Source of the DNA: CAYZEZ01 sp964477295
Lineage (GTDB): Bacteria; Bacteroidota; Bacteroidia; Bacteroidales; SM23-62
Direction: 5' to 3'
Length of the DNA stretch: 11,050 nt
Assembly (NCBI GenBank): GCA_964477295.1
Contig: CAYZEZ010000165.1
Coordinates: 1-11,050, forward strand
The position numbers and the translations under genes were made by a program. Below are positions 1 to 7,286 of this stretch, in pieces. Under the pieces are notes generated by a model. It did no database searches. It was given only the letters and a program-made list of their open reading frames with translations, and was not told where the DNA came from. Within the stretch, counting starts at the first letter, position 1. Every line of letters starts with the position of its first letter.

Positions 1-1
1 T

Positions 2-313
2 GATGCACCTGATGGCATAGATGGCATCTCCTACTACCCTACCCTTGTTGGTGAAGACCAGGAGAGCCATGATTACCTGTATTGGGAATTTCATGAGCAG
101 GGCAAGAAGCAGGCTGTAAGAATGGGGATGTGGAAAGGTGTCAGGCTTAATGTTTACGAAGAGCCGGATGGGCCGATTGAACTGTATGACCTGGAAACAG
201 ATATTTCAGAAACAACCGATATCTCTGGCGATCACCCTGAGATTGTTGAACAGATCGACAAAATTATGTCAGAGGGAAGAACTGAAGATGTTAATTGGCC
301 TCTCAGAAAATAG
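2..313 (+). CDS. Sulfatase (S1 family, arylsulfatase A-like), C-terminal fragment
   Basis: Only the last 103 codons are inside the window; the reading frame is open from base 2 to the TAG at 311-313. The fragment reads like the C-terminal subdomain of S1 sulfatases: a DGISYYPTLVG stretch, then YLYWEFHEQGKKQAVR, then GMWKGVRLN, ELYDLETDISETTDIS, and a closing HPEIVEQIDKIM helix. Family knowledge: this segment carries residues around the substrate pocket, and S1 sulfatases remove sulfate esters from glycans in the periplasm or at the surface. The formylglycine site (C/S-x-P-x-R), the metal ligands and any signal peptide lie upstream of the window, so activity and substrate cannot be judged. It converges on the thymidylate synthase gene with only 38 bases between the stops. 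An ATG at 122 is internal, not the true start. Confidence 0.88.
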   Translation, partial: DAPDGIDGISYYPTLVGEDQESHDYLYWEFHEQGKKQAVRMGMWKGVRLNVYEEPDGPIELYDLETDISETTDISGDHPEIVEQIDKIMSEGRTEDVNWPLRK

Positions 314-329
314 CAATAATTTAAGTTAC

Positions 330-357
330 TTCAGCATTCGATATTCAGCATTCAATG
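330..357. repeat. Two 14-bp direct repeats (four 7-bp units)
   Basis: TTCAGCATTCGATA at 330-343 is followed immediately by TTCAGCATTCAATG at 344-357, 12 of 14 identical. The unit divides into heptads beginning TTC (TTCAGCA, TTCGATA, TTCAGCA, TTCAATG). It lies between the two convergent stop codons and runs into the last two codons and stop of the thymidylate synthase gene. It resembles in period, not in sequence, the heptad tracts near 8315, 8387 and 9392. Confidence 0.6.
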
Positions 358-1239
358 ATTCTGATCGTAGTGTTCTATTTTTTCTAATATCCGAGGCTCG
401 GCATCGTTATACATCTGCCTGATAAAGTCATCGTTGAAATTAAATATACGGTTTTCGAAGGGCATCTCTTCTATCCTGTCGAAAAGCATCTCTTTTGCCT
501 GCTGTATATCCTTCCCATAAATATGATATGAATCGGCATGCCAGTTAAGGCGTCCCAGCCTGACTTCTTTTCCAGATCTTTTTGCTACTTCATCAGCGAT
601 CACTTCCCTGTTAAACTGGATGAATCCGAACATGTTCATAAAATTAGCTCCCCATGCATCGTTGCTCCTGAACCTGATATTGCAATTCAGCCACCATACT
701 CCATCCTCCTCCATGATCCTGTACCACAGGGATTGAAGACAGGGTGGATCATATACTTCCAGGTCAATATTTGGCATCCACGTAATCATCTGGGCCTGCC
801 GGGTAAATGGCTGCCCTACCAGTTTTGAGATTACATGTTCTATCTGATCAATCTTAAAACCTCCCGCATCTATCCTATCCTTATCTCCGTGCAATTCCTT
901 CCAGGAGCCATAATTTATTAATCTTCCGTGATATGTATACTCCCAGTGTGTATCATCCGGGTCGTTCATATTCTTTACCCAGTGATCCTTAAAACCTTTT
1001 AATTCAAGTACATACTCTTTAAGATCATCAATCCCCCCTGGAAATGCCTGGTGGATCATCGGATCCTGCTCTGGTTCAAGGATTGTTATATTCATCGTAC
1101 AGTCGATACTCAGGGGATCATCTTTTTTATCATACTGGGTTTTAAATCTTGTTCCATTATTATACAGACTGACAAGTGCGGCCTCATATGCTTCAGCCAG
1201 TGTATTTTCCGTTATATGCAGGATGGGTATGTTTTTCAC
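352..1239 (-). CDS. Thymidylate synthase-family protein, divergent form
   Basis: A 295-residue protein of the ThyA fold (canonical members convert dUMP to dTMP using methylene-tetrahydrofolate). Visible matches to E. coli ThyA: the nucleophile in DPPCLQ (Cys167), RSND at 191-194 (cf. RSCD, phosphate-binding Arg and Asp), HIY at 239-241 (cf. HLY of the GDTHLY motif), Arg147 before MITW (cf. the RR phosphate site), and an N-terminal NGTRF near residue 28 that could supply the phosphate-loop Arg. Odd points: the canonical PFNIA segment, whose Asn selects dUMP over dCMP, reads GANFMNMFGF; the protein is longer than the common 264-residue form; no folA follows. The start is GTG at 1239, since an in-frame TAA lies three codons upstream and no ATG falls between. 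It could alternatively be a nucleotide hydroxymethylase; a non-canonical thymidylate synthase clade is more likely. The family call is firm, the substrate less so. Confidence 0.82.
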   Translation of the reverse strand: MKNIPILHITENTLAEAYEAALVSLYNNGTRFKTQYDKKDDPLSIDCTMNITILEPEQDPMIHQAFPGGIDDLKEYVLELKGFKDHWVKNMNDPDDTHWEYTYHGRLINYGSWKELHGDKDRIDAGGFKIDQIEHVISKLVGQPFTRQAQMITWMPNIDLEVYDPPCLQSLWYRIMEEDGVWWLNCNIRFRSNDAWGANFMNMFGFIQFNREVIADEVAKRSGKEVRLGRLNWHADSYHIYGKDIQQAKEMLFDRIEEMPFENRIFNFNDDFIRQMYNDAEPRILEKIEHYDQNH

Positions 1240-1539
1240 TCGTATTTATTTAGTTAAATAATTGGTATCGTATAACTTATCATAATAATATATTCATGTC
1301 ATTTTGTGATAATAATAAAAATACTATCATGGTGGTTTCATAGGTTAAGTTTTTTCGGACGGGAGATTTGGAACTTATAAATTTAAGGAATCAAACGTTA
1401 ATAATTCCTCACTATTTATAAAGTGTTGATATTATACGTTACAGTATAATGTTTTTAAATTTATTCAGCCAGGCGGAACGAGAAAAGGGATAACTGGTTT
1501 TCAGTTGCGAAGTATGAGGAGAGCCGGCATTCAGATGTA
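1240..1539. other. AT-rich intergenic region, no gene seen
   Basis: Three hundred bases between the 3' end of the GH28-like gene and the GTG start of the thymidylate synthase gene, both on the minus strand. I found no credible coding frame. Most of it is very AT-rich, apart from about 1465-1530. The promoter of the thymidylate synthase gene should lie near 1250-1330, but I see no clean TAnnTTTG element on the minus strand. An inverted repeat is listed separately. Confidence 0.6.
1431..1450. repeat. Perfect inverted repeat, 7-bp arms, 6-base loop
   Basis: ATTATAC (1431-1437) and GTATAAT (1444-1450) are exact reverse complements around the loop GTTACA. On the plus strand GTTTTT follows directly, as in a weak intrinsic terminator, but no plus-strand gene ends nearby and the stem is almost all A-T. 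It could be an operator for the minus-strand genes or chance in AT-rich DNA. Confidence 0.35.
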
Positions 1540-3144
1540 TTATTTCATTTTGATTATTTCAGGATTCAGGCCGTTTGTGAGTTCGTAGGATTTGGTTTCT
1601 TTCATTATGATGTTTTCACTTAATATAATATTTGAACTTTTCTTGCCGGCCACTTTCACGAACACAGATGCATCGGGGTGTACGACAGTCCCTTTTATAT
1701 TAATATTGCTGGCATCCACCAATTTTATCAATGCATCCGCCTCCGGAAATGCTTTGGCACGAAATGTATTAAAATCAACCCCGTTAACATCGTCAAGGTA
1801 TACAGCCGGCCTGTGATCATGATCCACAATAAAAATACTCACGTCATTCAGTTTCATCCCATTTATATGCCTGAAATATATTCCATATGCAGGAAGGTTG
1901 TTGCCAAACATTTTCACCTCCGGACATGCATTATTCTTTTCCGGCACCTCCATATCTACAAGGATTCCATCTCCCCCTCCAGGGGCATGAATGGTAACAT
2001 TATTCAATATAAGGTTTTGTACGGGATGACCTGGTATCCCTGTCACTGAGCATTCAGGCGGGCATTCCGACTGTCCGTTAAAATTATTAATAGTAATATC
2101 CTTTATTTGTCCCACTTGCGGATCGGGATCCTTTTCACTGTACTTTCGCCCCCTATTCCCTAACCTTATAAACAAAGGGGTATACACTCCTGTAACCACC
2201 AGATCTGATACCATAACCTGTTCAATTATCCCCCCATCAACCGTTTCAATGGCCAATCCTCCCGTACCGATATCCCTTTTCCAGGTTTCGCTGAATACGC
2301 CGGTTTTTGCTACGATACAATTATTGATCACAATATACCTGTTATCAGCCATGGATTCTGTACCTATTTTAATCGCGTTACAGTTGCTCTTAATAATACA
2401 ATTTGAAATCAATATATTTTCATTCGGTGCATCCGAAATGGTCTTCAGGCAGATCCCGTCATCATCCGAACTGATTTGACAATTGCTTATGATCACATCC
2501 CGGCAACCTACAATATCCAGGCCGTCGTTATTCCTGTTGACATGGTTATAAACTACGATCCCGCTGATACGTATATCCTCACAGGATACATACTGCTGCA
2601 TCCACATAGGACTGTTTATCAGCTTAATATCTTCCACATTCACGTGTTTGCATGCGATGAACCGGACGACAATTGGCCGCACAGGCCTGGGGCCTTTTTC
2701 AAGGCTGAATGCAGGACTTGCCCCATTTCCATCTATTGTCCCTGCACCGGATATTCCAATATTTTCAGCGGTATCAGCCAGAATTAATGTTCGCATCTGT
2801 GTCTCCTCGCAGCCAAATTTGTGTGAGGATGGATGAAAAGGATAATCTTCAATATCCGGGCTGCCAACCAGGACTGCACCATAATCCAATTTGAGGTTCA
2901 CATTACTTTTTATGTGAATTGTTCCGGTAACAAATTGCCCTGATGGCACAACCACACTACCGCCAGACAAATGGCAGGCATCGATGGCGTCCTGTATTTC
3001 CTGAGTGTTGATCCGTTTGCCATTACCTATCGCCCCGAAATGGGTGATATTGTATTCCTGAGACCAGAGCCCGGATGTAAGAGTCAGCAGGATCAGTATT
3101 AAAGTGTATTTCAGGTTCATTATTCGTTTCATTAGCAGTTTCAT
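1540..3144 (-). CDS. Secreted GH28-like parallel beta-helix glycosidase (polygalacturonase-type)
   Basis: A 534-residue protein with a signal peptide (hydrophobic run about residues 13-25, likely cut after LWSQ). The mature start, YNITHFGAIGNGKRINTQEIQ, is the classic pectinase beta-helix opening, followed by VVVPSGQFVTGTIHIKSNVNL. The catalytic region has NNDG with Asp207 and SDDDG with Asp228/Asp229, matching the three GH28 aspartates. The canonical GHG (active-site His) is absent: that place reads SNCNAIKIGTES, and the RIK position is perhaps IRLGNRG near 326-332. GH28 enzymes hydrolyse alpha-1,4-galacturonosyl or related pectic links by inversion; the exact substrate here is unclear. Three ATGs (3144, 3132, 3120) could start translation; the later two give a more usual signal peptide length. 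The first overlaps the stop of the upstream broken gene (ATGA), suggesting an old operon. Export to the periplasm or outside is inferred. Confidence 0.85.
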   Translation of the reverse strand: MKLLMKRIMNLKYTLILILLTLTSGLWSQEYNITHFGAIGNGKRINTQEIQDAIDACHLSGGSVVVPSGQFVTGTIHIKSNVNLKLDYGAVLVGSPDIEDYPFHPSSHKFGCEETQMRTLILADTAENIGISGAGTIDGNGASPAFSLEKGPRPVRPIVVRFIACKHVNVEDIKLINSPMWMQQYVSCEDIRISGIVVYNHVNRNNDGLDIVGCRDVIISNCQISSDDDGICLKTISDAPNENILISNCIIKSNCNAIKIGTESMADNRYIVINNCIVAKTGVFSETWKRDIGTGGLAIETVDGGIIEQVMVSDLVVTGVYTPLFIRLGNRGRKYSEKDPDPQVGQIKDITINNFNGQSECPPECSVTGIPGHPVQNLILNNVTIHAPGGGDGILVDMEVPEKNNACPEVKMFGNNLPAYGIYFRHINGMKLNDVSIFIVDHDHRPAVYLDDVNGVDFNTFRAKAFPEADALIKLVDASNINIKGTVVHPDASVFVKVAGKKSSNIILSENIIMKETKSYELTNGLNPEIIKMK

Positions 3145-3446
3145 CTGACCTTCACAATTTCGAGGTCATCAAACCATGCCTTCCCCTGGTCAACCACCCG
3201 TAGCCTGAAATCGAGGAAGGGATCCCAAGCAGGTGTATTAAATTCCATATCAAGTTTGGTCCAGTCAGTATCGGTGCAGGCATTTGTCCTGAACCTTTCC
3301 AGCCTTTCCGGATCATGGGGGGTCCACTCAAAATATCGGCCGACAGCCAGACCAGAATGCCATTGTCCGAATCCTTTTCAAAGGCACTTATCCGGCAAAT
3401 CAGGTTTCAGTGGTTTTGAGGACAATGTATAAGCTGTGATTTCAAA
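3141..3446 (-). pseudogene. Frame-shifted, 5'-truncated remnant ending in a carbohydrate-binding-like domain
   Basis: Reading the minus strand, one frame gives a coherent C-terminus at 3341-3141: YFEWTPHDPERLERF, then DTDWTKLDMEFNTPAWDPF, LDFRLRVVD, and AWFDDLEIVKVR before TGA at 3143-3141. The AWFDDLEI ending is typical of beta-sandwich carbohydrate-binding modules at the end of glycan-active enzymes. Farther upstream the same frame gives FEITAYTLSSKPLKPD (3446 to about 3399) but then a TGA at 3380-3378. Between them a different frame gives the protein-like ICRISAFEKDSDNGILVWLSAD (about 3400-3335). So two compensating shifts, near 3400 and near 3340, join one domain. In the outer frame a TAA at 3449-3447 ends recognisable coding; no start is present. 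The TGA overlaps the GH28 ATG. Real decay and an assembly or sequencing error are both possible for the shifts; the missing 5' part favours decay. Confidence 0.65.
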
Positions 3447-3686
3447 TTAAGTGTACCTTACCATGATACTATTTTCACGGATGTTTCAGAATGCATAAAA
3501 ATAAACCAAAATATCAAACTGTTAAAGGAGAAACATCTCAAATACAGGTTTTTTAGGCCTCGATCCCTATCATTTGTGAAAATATTTATTTTACTGCACA
3601 AAAATGAATTTTCAGTCAAGCTTAACCTCTTTAGGGATGAAATAAAATAAAAATAGCTACATTGAGAGCATCCATTCAGATGCAGG
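3447..3686. other. AT-rich upstream region of the divergent pair, no gene seen
   Basis: No credible coding frame on either strand. It should hold the promoter of the 3687 gene; a weak TACATTG at 3658-3664 is the nearest thing to a -7 element, without a well-spaced TTG. No terminator-like hairpin is evident. Confidence 0.45.
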
Positions 3687-4487
3687 ATGAAACCTTACAG
3701 ATTATTGATCTACATCGTATTTTTTACACTTCAGGGGCACCTTACAGCCCAGGTAAAGTCGATTGACCTGATTCTGGGAAGCGGTTTCAATCATATCCAG
3801 CTCCGCGACAAGGCCATGTCACCCATGATCTATTCCGGAGGTTCAATGTACCTGTTTGCAGGAATGGATGAATCCACTTCCTGGTATTATGAACATCTTG
3901 AAATATCTTACCAGCACGAGCAGATCAGGCCCGACCTGGAGAATAAATCTTCAGCCGATTTTATGAGGGGAGAAATAAACTACCTGTTTACCCCCACTAT
4001 TGCAGCCTGCCGGGAGAATTCAAGGCTAAACCTGGGAGGACACGTACTATTTAATTATACACATACCTTTCATTCAACCTATCCAAATAATGACTACAGC
4101 TATCATTTGTCGTGGAGCATAGGCCCTACCTTTTCGCTTGATCATTACTTCAATCGTGATAATGGCCCGTTCTACCTTCACTTTGACATATCCGTCCCCC
4201 TGGTTACATATGCTATACGGCCTGGCATAGCATCCGAGACCCAGGAAGGATCGATCAGGAAAGAGCGCTACGACTTCATTGGATTTATTATGGGTGGAAG
4301 GATTACAAGCCTTAAACGGTTTCAGCGTGTATCAACAAGGATTTTTACAAAATTTAAACTAGCCAACATCTTTTACATACAACCGGCCTACCAATGGGAT
4401 TATATGAATTTCAACAACTTGAATAAGATTACCCAGGCCCGGCATATTCTTAGTGTATCTTTACTGTATTCTATCAGCAGAGAATGA
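3687..4487 (+). CDS. Predicted outer-membrane beta-barrel protein, unknown function
   Basis: A 266-residue protein that I cannot place in a named family. Residues 1-22 form a signal peptide (RLLIYIVFFTL core, cleavage after LTAQ). The mature protein has alternating hydrophobic and polar residues rich in Tyr, Phe and Gly, with strand-like stretches such as SMYLFAGMD, WYYEHLEISYQHE, GEINYLFTPTI, LNLGGHVLFNYTHTF, YHLSWSIGPTFSLDHYF, FYLHFDISVPL and a closing HILSVSLLYSISRE. That is the look of a small barrel of perhaps 10-12 strands; the last residue is not the usual aromatic. Its TGA overlaps the next ATG as ATGA (4484-4487), so it is translationally coupled to the S41 peptidase gene, and the two probably act in the same envelope process. 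The start is preceded only by a short AGG, as is common in Bacteroidota. Confidence 0.7.
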   Translation: MKPYRLLIYIVFFTLQGHLTAQVKSIDLILGSGFNHIQLRDKAMSPMIYSGGSMYLFAGMDESTSWYYEHLEISYQHEQIRPDLENKSSADFMRGEINYLFTPTIAACRENSRLNLGGHVLFNYTHTFHSTYPNNDYSYHLSWSIGPTFSLDHYFNRDNGPFYLHFDISVPLVTYAIRPGIASETQEGSIRKERYDFIGFIMGGRITSLKRFQRVSTRIFTKFKLANIFYIQPAYQWDYMNFNNLNKITQARHILSVSLLYSISRE

Positions 4488-5473
4488 GAAAGCCTGGATT
4501 TTATATATTGATATTTTTACTCGTTGCGGGTTGCGAGAGAATATTCATGGAGAAAGATCCGGCAGATACTCCCGTGAATAATTTTGAGATCCTCTGGGAA
4601 ACCCTCGACCGGAAATATGCTTATTTTGAATACAAAGGCATTGACTGGGATTCATTGTACCGGGTATATCAACCCCTCATCAACAATCAATTATCTGACA
4701 AGTCATTGTATATTATGCTTGCAAACCTGATCCTCGAACTGAAAGATGCACATACAGACCTTAAATCGCCCTATGGCGTGAGTAATTATAATTATTATGA
4801 TGGGATACCCGTTAACTTCGACCGGGATATCCTGCAGTATTATCTTGCAGGAAGCGAACAAACTTCAGGACCACTAACTTATTCAATTATAGATGGTATT
4901 GGATATATCTATATCCCAACTTTCGCAAACGATATTCCGGATGAAGCCTTCGAAAATGTAATGTTGCTTTTCAAAGACCTGAAAGGGATCATAATAGATG
5001 TGCGGAACAATGGAGGCGGGAATGATGCCAACAGCGACCTTATTGCCAGGCATTTTTATGAAAAGCGCAGGCTTGTTGAGACGGTTCATTTAAAACTTGG
5101 CCCGGATCATGATCAATTCGGTACGATGCCTGTCTACCTGGAACCGGGAGGTAAAAACCGTTTTTATAAACCGGTTGTGGTAATCACCAACAGGCGTTGC
5201 TTCAGTGCCTGCAATTCTTTTGTTTCCCGGATGTCGCTGCTTCCGCATGTCAGGATCGTTGGCGACACTACCGGCGGCGGCGGCGGGACCCCGTATGCAG
5301 GTGAACTACCTAACGGATGGACATACCGGTTCTCAAGCACTATCATTTACAGGGCAGACGGGTTGAATACCGACCTGGGAATTCCACCGGATTATTACGT
5401 GGAAATGAGTAAAGATGATAAGAAGCAGTGGAAAGATTCCATCCTGGAATTTGCACTCAACCTCTTTAATTAG
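4484..5473 (+). CDS. S41-family serine peptidase, lipoprotein
   Basis: A 329-residue protein. It starts with a lipoprotein signal peptide: MRKPG, a hydrophobic YILIFLLV core, and the lipobox VAGC with lipidated Cys17. An N-terminal helical part (about 30-92) ends in ELKDAHTDL, whose His90 matches the catalytic His of tricorn-core/IRBP-type S41 enzymes. The S41 core follows: IGYIYIPTF (139-147), GIIIDVRNNGGGN (168-180), and VITNRRCFSACNSF with likely nucleophile Ser241 (cf. TxxxFSAAE), then GDTTGGGGGTP and LGIPPDY. No PDZ domain is visible between the two parts, unlike CtpA. It should cleave peptides in the periplasm, anchored to a membrane. Coupled by a 4-base overlap to the barrel gene before it. 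The substrate is unknown; processing or quality control of the neighbouring barrel is only a guess. Confidence 0.87.
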   Translation: MRKPGFYILIFLLVAGCERIFMEKDPADTPVNNFEILWETLDRKYAYFEYKGIDWDSLYRVYQPLINNQLSDKSLYIMLANLILELKDAHTDLKSPYGVSNYNYYDGIPVNFDRDILQYYLAGSEQTSGPLTYSIIDGIGYIYIPTFANDIPDEAFENVMLLFKDLKGIIIDVRNNGGGNDANSDLIARHFYEKRRLVETVHLKLGPDHDQFGTMPVYLEPGGKNRFYKPVVVITNRRCFSACNSFVSRMSLLPHVRIVGDTTGGGGGTPYAGELPNGWTYRFSSTIIYRADGLNTDLGIPPDYYVEMSKDDKKQWKDSILEFALNLFN

Positions 5474-5522
5474 GTGCGAATACTTATTGAATCCAATAGT
5501 ATATTTAACCGGGGATAATGGC

Positions 5523-5552
5523 TTGATTTCCGAAACAAATTGAATTAACTTG
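5523..5552 (+). promoter_or_regulatory. Putative promoter TTG-N20-TAACTTG
   Basis: TTG (5523-5525), 20 bases, then TAACTTG (5546-5552), 17 bases before the ATG at 5570. It resembles the Bacteroidota -33/-7 pattern TTG...TAnnTTTG with one T fewer. The same spacing and the same TAACTTGAC string occur before the gene at 8622. Confidence 0.4.
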
Positions 5553-5569
5553 ACCAGAATTTCTTTGCT

Positions 5570-7228
5570 ATGAACCAACCAGGAAAAAGGTCTTATCCAG
5601 GCCGGTGGATCTTCAGGATTATTTTGATCCTGCTGCTATCCGCCATCGGATTATTCATATATAAATTCCGGTTCATTTCCGATACAGCACTACGCAAACA
5701 GCTGAAGCAGGTTTTTGAAAATGCAGGACTGGAACCTGACCAGGTGCAATTCAGCAGGCTGACTATCCAACCATTTAACAAAAAGATAATACTTGATTCG
5801 ATCCGTGTGAATGAAAAAACGAACCTGAAGAATCTATTGAGATCGGCCCACGAGGAGATACCGTTAACCATCCTGGGAACTATCGACCAGGTCGTCCTGG
5901 GCGGATGGAACATCAGGAAAAGCCTGAAACAAAATGTATTAAATTTCGGACATTTCAGCCTCATCCACCCTACCCTCAGTATCGTTGTGTATTCAAAGGA
6001 AAAAGATATACCAGTTCAAGGCAAAGGCTCATTCTCCTTTGGCAAATTTAAATCAATTGAAATCGACAAGCTGGAAATTATTTTGTGTGATATGGAATAC
6101 TATGACATCGCAAAAGGATTTGATTACCAGGTTAAAGTTGATTCGCTGAATTGTTTTTTGCAGAATGTCCGGACTGACACATCATGGTTTAGCAGTCCAA
6201 CACCCGTCCGTGCTGATCAGATCAATCTCACTACCGGCCATTTGATCACCAACCTGCATGAAAAGTATGCCATCGAATCGGGGCAAATAATTATTAATTC
6301 AAAAGATAAATATGCTTATATCGATGGTTTGCAATTACGGCCCCATCATTTTTCCCGTTTCGATGCAAACGGCCTGCCTGTATCGGGTGGATTTAATATT
6401 AACAATAAAGAACTGTCTCTTACCGGTTTTGATCTGCCAGCCTATTATATTGATGGAAGCCTTATTGTTGGTAAGATTGAATTGAACGAACTGGATGTTG
6501 TATTCCTGAATTATTCCCTGCCTGAACAGGAAAAACAGGATTCTCTTTTTATCGGGAACCTAATAAGGGAATATCCCAGGGAAGTGTCTATCGATTCTTT
6601 TAATATCCTGAATTCCAGCCTGATGTTCATAGAACAACCGTTAAGACATACTCCTCCCGGGACCATCAGGCTCTCTGAACTGCAGCTCAGGATCGGGAAT
6701 ATCACCAACCATGAAAGAAAGCTCAGGAGGGATCCTGCTGTAGGCATTCATTTAAAAACATCGCTCATGGATACCGGTAAATTTGAGATGACAGCTGAAA
6801 TACAGGTCCTGGATACTATGAACCGGAGTCGTGTTACCGGGCAGTTGGGCCCTATGGATTTTGCAGCTTTTAATCCGGTTTCTGAGAACCTGGGCTTAGT
6901 ATCCTTCAGGTCAGGAACAATTAATTCGATGTATTTTGATATTTCACTTAACAAGGACAGCATTGAAGGGAGGCTCGACTTTGCCTACCATAACCTGCGG
7001 CTTGAGATCCTGCAGGACCAGCAACAGGATTACAGGTTAAGAAGGAAGAGGGCTATTTATTCCTTTATGGCCAATAATGTAGTAAAGAGCAACAATGATC
7101 CTGGCAGGAATAATTACCGGCCAGGTGTAATCAGGAATTACAGGAGGCCGAATGAGAGCTATTCCGATTTTCTTATGGATGGCATCAAGGATGGCGTGAT
7201 ACAAAGCCTGGCGCCTTCGATGGAATAG
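5570..7228 (+). CDS. AsmA/DUF748-like single-pass membrane protein
   Basis: A 552-residue protein with a basic N-terminus (GKRSYPGR) and one membrane segment at about residues 13-31 (WIFRIILILLLSAIGLFIY), then a long periplasmic part made largely of beta-strands. The C-terminal stretch at about 429-482 (MDFAAFNPVSEN, SFRSGTINSMYFDIS, GRLDFAYHNLRLEIL) follows the pattern of AsmA C-terminal/DUF748 repeats: partial sums over groups and a strand ending in a Y-x-x-L-x-L core. The end, SDFLMDGIKDGVIQSL, is an amphipathic helix often seen closing such proteins. AsmA-like proteins are inner-membrane anchored and several are thought to bridge the envelope and move lipids; applying this here is inference. 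A putative promoter lies just upstream, so it is likely transcribed alone. It converges on the next gene with 58 bases between. Confidence 0.6.
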   Translation: MNQPGKRSYPGRWIFRIILILLLSAIGLFIYKFRFISDTALRKQLKQVFENAGLEPDQVQFSRLTIQPFNKKIILDSIRVNEKTNLKNLLRSAHEEIPLTILGTIDQVVLGGWNIRKSLKQNVLNFGHFSLIHPTLSIVVYSKEKDIPVQGKGSFSFGKFKSIEIDKLEIILCDMEYYDIAKGFDYQVKVDSLNCFLQNVRTDTSWFSSPTPVRADQINLTTGHLITNLHEKYAIESGQIIINSKDKYAYIDGLQLRPHHFSRFDANGLPVSGGFNINNKELSLTGFDLPAYYIDGSLIVGKIELNELDVVFLNYSLPEQEKQDSLFIGNLIREYPREVSIDSFNILNSSLMFIEQPLRHTPPGTIRLSELQLRIGNITNHERKLRRDPAVGIHLKTSLMDTGKFEMTAEIQVLDTMNRSRVTGQLGPMDFAAFNPVSENLGLVSFRSGTINSMYFDISLNKDSIEGRLDFAYHNLRLEILQDQQQDYRLRRKRAIYSFMANNVVKSNNDPGRNNYRPGVIRNYRRPNESYSDFLMDGIKDGVIQSLAPSME

Positions 7229-7286
7229 TCTGCAGTATCCAGCTGCAGTAGTGTGAGTGCAGATGTGGGTGGGGATTGGTAGTATG

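Noticed and set aside
538..828. A 96-codon plus-strand open frame inside the thymidylate synthase gene
   Set aside because: It is a shadow of the minus-strand gene that carries the catalytic motifs.
7230..7248. Two CTGCAG copies separated by seven bases between convergent genes, able to form a hairpin
   Set aside because: The stem is only six pairs and no T-run follows on either strand, so it is not convincing as a terminator; CTGCAG is self-complementary and two copies can occur by chance.
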